Shown here: positions 22,401 through 26,162 of the stretch, in pieces | Layout of the letters: every line of letters starts with the position of its first letter | Position numbering within the stretch: position 1 is the first letter of the stretch | Assembly (NCBI GenBank): GCA_910579435.1 | Contig: CAJTVF010000039.1 | Coordinates: 1 to 26,162 of the forward strand | DNA from: an uncultured Oscillibacter sp. | GTDB taxonomy: Bacteria > Bacillota > Clostridia > Oscillospirales > Oscillospiraceae | Reading direction: 5' to 3' | DNA length: 26,162 bases | Program-made: the position numbers and the translations under genes | Notes under the pieces: generated by a model | Told to the model about the DNA's origin: nothing | Seen by the model: only the letters and a program-made list of their open reading frames with translations | Database searches by the model: none

Positions 22401-24296
22401 GCCCAGAAGGGTCCCCAGCCGGGTCTGGAGGTAGAGCAGGGGGGTGGAGGAGGAGCAGTCCGCCGTTTTCGCGGCCCGGACGACGGCCTCCCACTGGGGA
22501 GAATCCGGCTCCAGGACCGGAAGGAGGCGGCGGGCAAGGCGCATGGCGGCGGCCTTCTGGGGGGCCTCGCCGGTTTCCAGCCACCAGGCGGCGTAGCCCG
22601 CCAGCGCCGCCAGGTCCCGGGGGGCGACGCGCTCCATGGGCAGGTTCAGCGCCGTGTTCAGCAGGGCGAAGGCCCCTTCCGGGTCCTCGGCGGCCGGGTC
22701 CTGATAGTGGCGGAAAAGGAGCTCGGAAAACCGGGGGAAGTCCTCGTGGTCACAGCCGCCCAGCAGCGCGTCCGCCGCCGTCTTGGCCTGGTAGCGGATC
22801 ATGCTGATCTGCCGGGGGGTGAGGCGGCGGTCCGGGTGGATGAGCTTTTCCAGGTACTCCGCCCACAGCTCGAAGGGCCGCTCCTCCTGAGGGCTGGGGG
22901 GCGCGCCCTGGGGCAGCTCCTTTTTGTAGCCGGAGAGAAACTTGGAGAGCATCCGGCCCATCAGGGCCGCCGCCTGGCGGCGGATGTCCCCGTCGGGCTG
23001 GAGCAGCAGCTCATAAAGAAATTCCAGGGCCTGCTCCTTCTGCTCCACGGTCCAGTAGGTGAAGTACTCCCGGAACACGGACACATAGGCCCGGATGCGG
23101 CCCGGGTCCTTCTCCCCTCTCGCCGCCTCCAGGGTGGCGACGAACAGCCGCTCCCGGCTCAGCCGGTGCATCAGGCGGATGTTGTGGTCCACCGCCGTCT
23201 GCCGCAGGCCCAGGACCACCTCGTCCTCGTTCATCAGGGAGGGGTCCTTCCGGGGCAGGGGCGGTCCCCCGGCGGTTTCCAGGGTCACGTCCGCGCCGAA
23301 GCTCCGGAGATAGCCCTCGAAGTCCCGGAGCTTCACGTATACATACTCGTACCGCCGCCGCTTGGCGGCGTCCACGTTGTCCAGCTTGGAGAGAATCACG
23401 TCAAAGGCGTCCGCCAGGGAGAAGAGCTTTGCCGCCTCCCCGCCGCCGGGGAGGCGCTCCTGCTTCACCCGGAAGTCGGCGTACACCAGCACCAGCGACT
23501 CGGAGGACAGGTTCTCCAGCTCCAGGTCCCAGACGGAGTGGTTGGCGGCGATGCGGCCCAGGGCCCCCAGGCCCCGCCAGGAGAACCACTGGTCCGTGTA
23601 GTAGTAGTGGAGGTAGGGCACCCGCTCCCCGGGCTTGCAGCCGAACTTGCCGATGTCGTGGCCCGCGGCGGCGGCGGAGATGAGTCCCAGGTCGATTTTT
23701 CCGCCCCCGGCCTTGAAGGCCCGGGAGACCGTCATGGACACGTGGTGGACCCCGGCGATGTGCGCGCAGGTCCGGAAGGGCGTGACCTCCCGGCCCAGGC
23801 GGAGAAGCTCGTAGACGTATTCCTCCCGCCAGCGGCGGAGGAATTGGCGGTAGTCCTCCGCTACGGCACTGGCCTTCAGCTCCTCCTCCGTGCAGAAGGC
23901 GAAGTCCAGCCAGAAGTCGAAGGGCAGGGCCTCCCGCTCCGCGTCGAAGAGGGTCCGCAGGAGCTGGAGGAAGCACAGGGCCCCGTCCCGCTGCCCGGGG
24001 GTGCGGGCGGGGTCCGCCTGGGGGTAGAGAAGGGAGACAGCCGTTTGGTAGGCGCAGAGGGCCCAGCCCTCCGGGGGCTCCGGGGCAAGGCGCTCCAGAA
24101 CCGGCCGGAAGGCGTCCAGCGCGCGGCCGCAGACGATTCGCTCCTGAATGGGCAGCAGGGGGGCCAGCAGGGCGGGCCAGTCCAGGCCGCCGAAGAGGGC
24201 TTCCGCCTCCTCCCGGGGGCGGGACAGCTTCCGCAAAAACGCCTCCTCCCGGAAGGCGTCCGCCATCGCCGTGTACAGGTGGTTGGATTGTTCCAT
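19497..24296 (-). CDS. Giant multidomain protein: HD domain, helical repeats, NadD-like nucleotidyltransferase, GNAT-like and PRTase-like domains
   Basis: A 1599-residue cytoplasmic protein. Residues ~175-285 form an HD phosphohydrolase-type domain (His184/185, HD at 213-214, His253, Asp274). Residues ~380-880 are leucine/alanine-rich helical, HEAT-like repeats. Residues ~905-1090 are a nucleotidyltransferase of the NadD/CoaD superfamily: GTFDPFSLSHKG, YLVVGSD and ISSTRIREN. In this domain the usual HxGH is SLSH, so the first catalytic histidine is missing. Residues ~1110-1270 look GNAT-like (YAVWWGPADQAGLDMLRRQG). Residues ~1330-1500 hold a phosphoribosyltransferase-type motif, VMLVDDLLHTGNRM (~1405). 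The ATG at 24296 follows GGAGGAACTC. In Firmicutes nadD and the HD-protein gene yqeK are usual neighbours, and here both activities are on one chain. It heads an operon with an LDH-like and a flavoprotein gene. The substrate is unknown. Confidence 0.85.
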   Translation of the reverse strand: MEQSNHLYTAMADAFREEAFLRKLSRPREEAEALFGGLDWPALLAPLLPIQERIVCGRALDAFRPVLERLAPEPPEGWALCAYQTAVSLLYPQADPARTPGQRDGALCFLQLLRTLFDAEREALPFDFWLDFAFCTEEELKASAVAEDYRQFLRRWREEYVYELLRLGREVTPFRTCAHIAGVHHVSMTVSRAFKAGGGKIDLGLISAAAAGHDIGKFGCKPGERVPYLHYYYTDQWFSWRGLGALGRIAANHSVWDLELENLSSESLVLVYADFRVKQERLPGGGEAAKLFSLADAFDVILSKLDNVDAAKRRRYEYVYVKLRDFEGYLRSFGADVTLETAGGPPLPRKDPSLMNEDEVVLGLRQTAVDHNIRLMHRLSRERLFVATLEAARGEKDPGRIRAYVSVFREYFTYWTVEQKEQALEFLYELLLQPDGDIRRQAAALMGRMLSKFLSGYKKELPQGAPPSPQEERPFELWAEYLEKLIHPDRRLTPRQISMIRYQAKTAADALLGGCDHEDFPRFSELLFRHYQDPAAEDPEGAFALLNTALNLPMERVAPRDLAALAGYAAWWLETGEAPQKAAAMRLARRLLPVLEPDSPQWEAVVRAAKTADCSSSTPLLYLQTRLGTLLGLDVSGLRELLDQGEAAGGVFLDNLKTATPWVLKAVGVEYLLDQARHGEPAAALHIATHFSNLMKVSENVVVRRLAGSALLDMAPLLTPPRRNEVAVELCEALETGQSEISQYIPPYLGQFLLWLTPRELDEILDELLRFLSSSSASVAAGGLATVGALLEHYRVYGKRFRESPEDLERRRKRMAGLLLKGLASCMEPVRQEALRVLGEGLFASPFLSYADKTALFTLVAKKLLFLIGEQPGGELTFFHTAAALSHIYRFAVKHRIESGPFRFEWRDKAAAFFPGTFDPFSLSHKGIVTAIRDLGMEVYLAVDEFSWSKKAQPSLIRRQIVSMSVADEFGVYLFPHDIPVNLATPQDLIRLRQVFQGRDVYLVVGSDVVANASSYKVPPREGSVHSLNHIVFRRSSDAEGREIDADLSCITGRVVQLQLPTHLEDISSTRIRENIDLGRDISNLVDPTVQDLIYRNSLYLREPQYKQLVRASLLDFARVAAPDSGFWAELGEALGPLPPPDPRDSVFLLRSNGPRPRVLGFLTGRIVNSGELYNAFGSEELANLVRTRTAGRIQLLTGLWAARAPGGNYDPGQLLLTEALTRAAEDDCGYAVWWGPADQAGLDMLRRQGFVPAELETPQPLLLVDMRSPAVLVQNIPTTLKEPFASDRQVLSAMGAAHLRLQEAVCGLYPGTLVLSLNAEVIYHRLVRKLTEENGVPAEPQAPRVLGPKMCVPFGKILRGNAVPNTVTKTIHTDKVFAPDLHSFSIAPFPGYAPLESQIRTIHSFRRPVMLVDDLLHTGNRMGVLDPLFRREKLDIDLCVVGLLSGRGRDLMAARGRKVESVYFVPDLRAWFVESTMYPFIGGDAVDKAAPSVPGLTPAVNLILPYAFPRFYSQCEREAVFRFSRTCMENSRDILLALERAYRERYSRNLTLSRLSEAVILPLSPDKGAAMRYDPNLSASICLESDLRQLDRMRELLR

Positions 24297-24344
24297 GAGT
24301 TCCTCCGTTCCGCCCGGAGAGGGCCGGTGGTGTTCATATCCTTT

Positions 24345-24505
24345 AGGAAGCACTGATTAAATCAACGTGTGCAGATTTGCGCCAGAAATTTCTGCTGACA
24401 AGGAAGAAAATCGCGGGAATCCTGACGGATTTCAAGATTTTCTAACGCAGTCCAGCGGGAATTTATGGCGTGAAGCTGTGTGCGGGGATTTCATCAGTGG
24501 TTCCT
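24345..24505 (+). repeat. Nested palindromic element, type A (copy A2)
   Basis: A 161-bp imperfect palindrome with ends GGAAGCACTGA / TCAGTGGTTCC. The core has CAAGG (24399-24403), an inner hairpin GAAAATC-GCG-GGAATCC-TGAC-GGATTTC-AA-GATTTTC (24406-24442), then AACGCAGTCC (24444-24453). It is homologous to the copy at 4454-4618 in the other orientation, and its right half is identical over 52 bases to 26111-26162. It lies 49 bases upstream of the giant gene start and just before the decayed reductase fragment. No promoter for the giant gene was seen outside it. Confidence 0.88.
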
Positions 24506-24516
24506 TTAGTATACCG

Positions 24517-24720
24517 CAGTTGGAGGCTGGGGGGAAGGGGGAAAATGCGCGCCGCCATTTCTTTTTCCATCTGGTGGACCGCTTCATCGTGCAGGTGGCC
24601 CCGGTGCTGCTGGGGGCGGGGATTCCGCTTTTTACGCAGAAGGAGGCCCTCCGGCGGTTTCGCTTGGAAGAGGTGCGGAAATACGGCCAGTTCGCGGAGC
24701 TGGTTTACGGCAGGCTGTGA
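24517..24720 (+). pseudogene. C-terminal remnant of a dihydrofolate reductase / RibD-C family protein
   Basis: The frame ending at TGA 24718-24720 encodes HLVDRFIVQVAPVLLGAG followed by IPLFTQKEALRRFRLEEVRK and a short tail. This matches the last ~50 residues of bacterial DHFR/RibD C-terminal domain proteins (consensus LVDEYxLxxxPVLLGxGxPLF). The upstream two thirds is missing: the space to the left is palindromic element A2 and then the start of an opposite-strand gene. There is no start codon with a ribosome binding site. It is most simply a gene fragment left after a deletion associated with the repeat element. Confidence 0.6.
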
Positions 24721-24752
24721 TTCGCCGCCCAGGGTTCCGGAGAGGCAAGAAG

Positions 24753-24786
24753 AAGCGCCGTCCCTTGGCTGGGACGGCGCTTTTTT
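24753..24786 (+). terminator. Rho-independent terminator after the reductase remnant
   Basis: A perfect 10-bp stem (GCGCCGTCCC 24755-24764 with 24771-24780) with a 6-base loop is followed by TTTTTT (24781-24786). It is the intact terminator of the decayed gene. It also lies just beyond the stop of the converging IMP cyclohydrolase gene. Confidence 0.88.
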
Positions 24787-24798
24787 GGGGGCGGATGC

Positions 24799-25503
24799 TC
24801 AATAGCGGTTCCGGATCACGTCCCGGTGGGTCCCCTCCGCCAGATTCACGAACCGGACGAAGAGGGATACCTTATTCTCCGGGTCCAGGGCCCCCCAGAC
24901 CTGCTCTGCCAGGGCCTCCGGCGTTTCCGCGTCCAGGACCACCCGCTCCGGGTCCCCCTCAAAGGAGGGCAGGGGGTTCCCGTCGCCCAGGTAGGTGTGG
25001 AGAAAGCGGCCCTCCCCGGGAAGCGGCGCGTCGTAGTGGTAGAAATACCGGCAGCAGCAGGACGGGTCTCCCTCGGCGCTCTTCAAAATGGAGAGCTGGA
25101 AGCTGCCGTCCGGGCTCAGCAGGCCGGAGATGCGGGGGGTGTAGTTGGGGGCGTCCGGCTCAAAGGCGCGGCTTTTCAGGGCCTCGGCAAAGGTGCGGCC
25201 CTCCAGAAGGCAGTCCCGCACGGTGTCCGTCTGGTCCCCGTTGGTGACGATGAGGTCCCGGCCCGCTTTGCGGACGGGGTGGTAGATGATGAGGCTGGGG
25301 TCCGTCATTTTGGCGGGGTCATGGGCCTCCGTGCGGATGCCGTCCTCCGTGGGGACAAAGACCCGGTTCCGGGAGTTCTCGCTGCGGCCCATGATGAAGT
25401 ATACCGCCACGGCCTGTCTGCCGTCCGCGCTCTTCCCCAGGACGATGCCCCGCCCGGGGTAGGGGTTGCCTTTCAGCAGGTCCGCAAGATGTTGCTTTTC
25501 CAT
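24799..25503 (-). CDS. IMP cyclohydrolase, PurO family
   Basis: A 234-residue protein of the IMP_cyclohyd (PurO-like) family. It closes the ring of 5-formamido-imidazole-carboxamide ribotide to give IMP, the last step of de novo purine synthesis. The signature region at residues ~10-50 reads NPYPGRGIVLGKSADG, then YFIMGRSENSRNRVF. Later segments include LIIYHPVRK, VTNGDQTDTV and FEPDAPNYTPRISG. Most bacteria use PurH for this step; PurO-type proteins are best known in archaea and some Clostridia. The start follows ACGGAGG. It is 24 bases downstream of the YgjP-like gene and probably co-transcribed. Confidence 0.9.
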   Translation of the reverse strand: MEKQHLADLLKGNPYPGRGIVLGKSADGRQAVAVYFIMGRSENSRNRVFVPTEDGIRTEAHDPAKMTDPSLIIYHPVRKAGRDLIVTNGDQTDTVRDCLLEGRTFAEALKSRAFEPDAPNYTPRISGLLSPDGSFQLSILKSAEGDPSCCCRYFYHYDAPLPGEGRFLHTYLGDGNPLPSFEGDPERVVLDAETPEALAEQVWGALDPENKVSLFVRFVNLAEGTHRDVIRNRY

Positions 25504-25527
25504 ATCCGTCCTCCGTATTCAAAACGT

Positions 25528-26049
25528 TCAGCCCATGAAGAGCAGCTGTTTCCGCTCCCGCCAGTCCGGGAGGTATTGCGCCAGCAGCGCGTAAAACCGG
25601 GGGCCGTGGTTCTTCTCCAGAATGTGGCAGAGCTCGTGGACCACCACCAGCTCCACCGCCGCCTCCGGGCAGTTCATCAGGAAGCAGGAGAAGCACAGGC
25701 TGTTTTTCGCGCTGCAGCTTCCGTAGCGCTTCCGGGCTGCGGTCACCTTGAAGCCGGTGGGGGCCACGCCCATTTTTTCGCTCCACCGGGCGATTGTTTC
25801 CGGCAGCTCCGCCCTTGCCCGGGCTTTCAGGGCCTCGATCTCCGCCGCTGTGGGGGCGGGTGGGCGGTGGGCGGCCTTTTCCCGCTGAATCGCCGCGTGC
25901 TTTTCAATCCAGGCGGCGTGAGCGCCGACGAAGGCGTCGATCCGCGCCTGGGAACAGCGCAGAGGGGCCCGCACCAGCAGCCGCCCGTCCCCCGTGACCT
26001 CCAGGGCCAGGGTCTTCCGGCGGGAGCGGATGAGTTCGTATTGTTTCAT
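25528..26049 (-). CDS. YgjP-type (M48/SprT-like) zinc metallopeptidase
   Basis: A 173-residue cytoplasmic protein of the YgjP/DUF45 family. It has an N-terminal domain with SRRKTLALEVTGDGRLLVRAP, then RKRYGSCSAKNSLCFS, and the zinc-binding HELCH motif (His138, Glu139, His142) with a following NHGPRFY that supplies the third ligand. The physiological substrate of the family is not established. The ATG at 26049 starts the homologous sequence; its GCGGAGG is somewhat far upstream (about 14 bases). The frame stays open into the repeat element at 26111, but the residues before 26049 are not family-like. Confidence 0.9.
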   Translation of the reverse strand: MKQYELIRSRRKTLALEVTGDGRLLVRAPLRCSQARIDAFVGAHAAWIEKHAAIQREKAAHRPPAPTAAEIEALKARARAELPETIARWSEKMGVAPTGFKVTAARKRYGSCSAKNSLCFSCFLMNCPEAAVELVVVHELCHILEKNHGPRFYALLAQYLPDWRERKQLLFMG

Positions 26050-26110
26050 ATTGTAAAGATGGTCCTCCGCCGCTCCGGCCTGGCCGGCTGCCAGCTCCCC
26101 GGAGCGGATT

Positions 26111-26162
26111 AAGGAACCACTGATGAAATCCCCGCACACAGCTTCACGCCATAAATTCCCGC
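26111..26162 (-). repeat. Nested palindromic element, type A (copy A3, cut by the window end)
   Basis: The last 52 bases are identical to the reverse complement of 24455-24506, i.e. the outer half of element A2. The rest of the copy, including the core, would lie beyond the window. It sits 61 bases upstream of the YgjP-like gene start. Confidence 0.9.

Noticed and set aside
20043..24356. A very long open frame (about 1437 codons) on the plus strand, antisense to the giant protein
   Set aside because: It is a shadow of high-GC codon usage: the translation is Gly/Gln/His/Val-rich low complexity with no domain motifs and no ribosome binding site, while the minus-strand frame has clear enzyme motifs.
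24367..24516. N-terminal part of the open frame leading into the reductase remnant
   Set aside because: It lies within palindromic element A2 and has no homology or ribosome binding site; only the portion after about 24517 resembles the reductase family.
26050..26139. Extended N-terminus of the YgjP-like protein
   Set aside because: The extra codons run into repeat element A3 and do not resemble the family; the ATG at 26049 begins the conserved sequence.
1..26162. CRISPR array, intact transposase or integrase genes
   Set aside because: No regularly spaced direct repeats and no recombinase or transposase motifs were seen in any coding frame.

Overview
The window looks like chromosomal DNA of a GC-rich member of the Clostridia, most likely an Oscillospiraceae-type gut anaerobe (Flavonifractor/Lawsonibacter/Dysosmobacter-like). 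The evidence is a SCIFF peptide with its radical-SAM maturase, Gram-positive-style HPr with both His15 and Ser46, a YitT membrane protein, strong AGGAGG ribosome binding sites, and clean TTGACA-17-TATAAT promoters. The genus is inference. Most genes are ordinary single-copy chromosomal genes; there is no CRISPR array, rRNA or intact transposase.

Layout, left to right. (1) The 3' end of an etfA-like gene with its terminator, then an intergenic repeat-like stretch. (2) uvrC and HPr on the minus strand. (3) A repeat-rich lipoprotein and trmO on the plus strand. (4) Two back-to-back palindromic elements, then yitT (minus) and a compact overlapping three-gene minus operon: Cys-rich protein, small helical protein, sigma region-4 protein. 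(5) A tRNA-Thr/tRNA-Tyr operon, a LexA-like XRE-S24 repressor with its own palindromic operators and a possible SOS box, and then an XRE regulator translationally coupled to an MBOAT acyltransferase, an SGNH-like partner and a small anchored protein, followed by lepA. (6) On the minus strand, a SCIFF ranthipeptide operon (peptide, internal terminator, radical-SAM/SPASM maturase, PLP decarboxylase with ATGA overlap) followed by a one-cluster ferredoxin. (7) A minus-strand operon of three genes: a 1599-residue multidomain protein (HD, helical repeats, NadD-like nucleotidyltransferase, GNAT-like, phosphoribosyltransferase-like), a lactate/malate-dehydrogenase-like protein and a duplicated flavodoxin-fold protein. 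(8) A decayed DHFR/RibD-C remnant, then a PurO-type IMP cyclohydrolase and a YgjP-type metallopeptidase (minus).

Three things stand out. The first is a family of roughly 161-169 bp nested palindromes (4454-4618, 4618-4779, 17081-17249, 24345-24505, and one cut by the window end at 26111). Their arms differ in sequence between copies but stay complementary within each copy, around a shared core: a CAAGG motif, a hairpin with loop TGAC, and an ACGCAG motif. That pattern of compensatory change suggests that structure, not just sequence, is being maintained. The second is the giant HD-nucleotidyltransferase-GNAT-PRTase fusion with its redox partners, which looks like an undescribed nucleotide or cofactor processing system. 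The third is the SCIFF operon with an extra cysteine in the peptide and a decarboxylase locked to the maturase.

All functions are read from motifs by eye; no database search or folding program was run.
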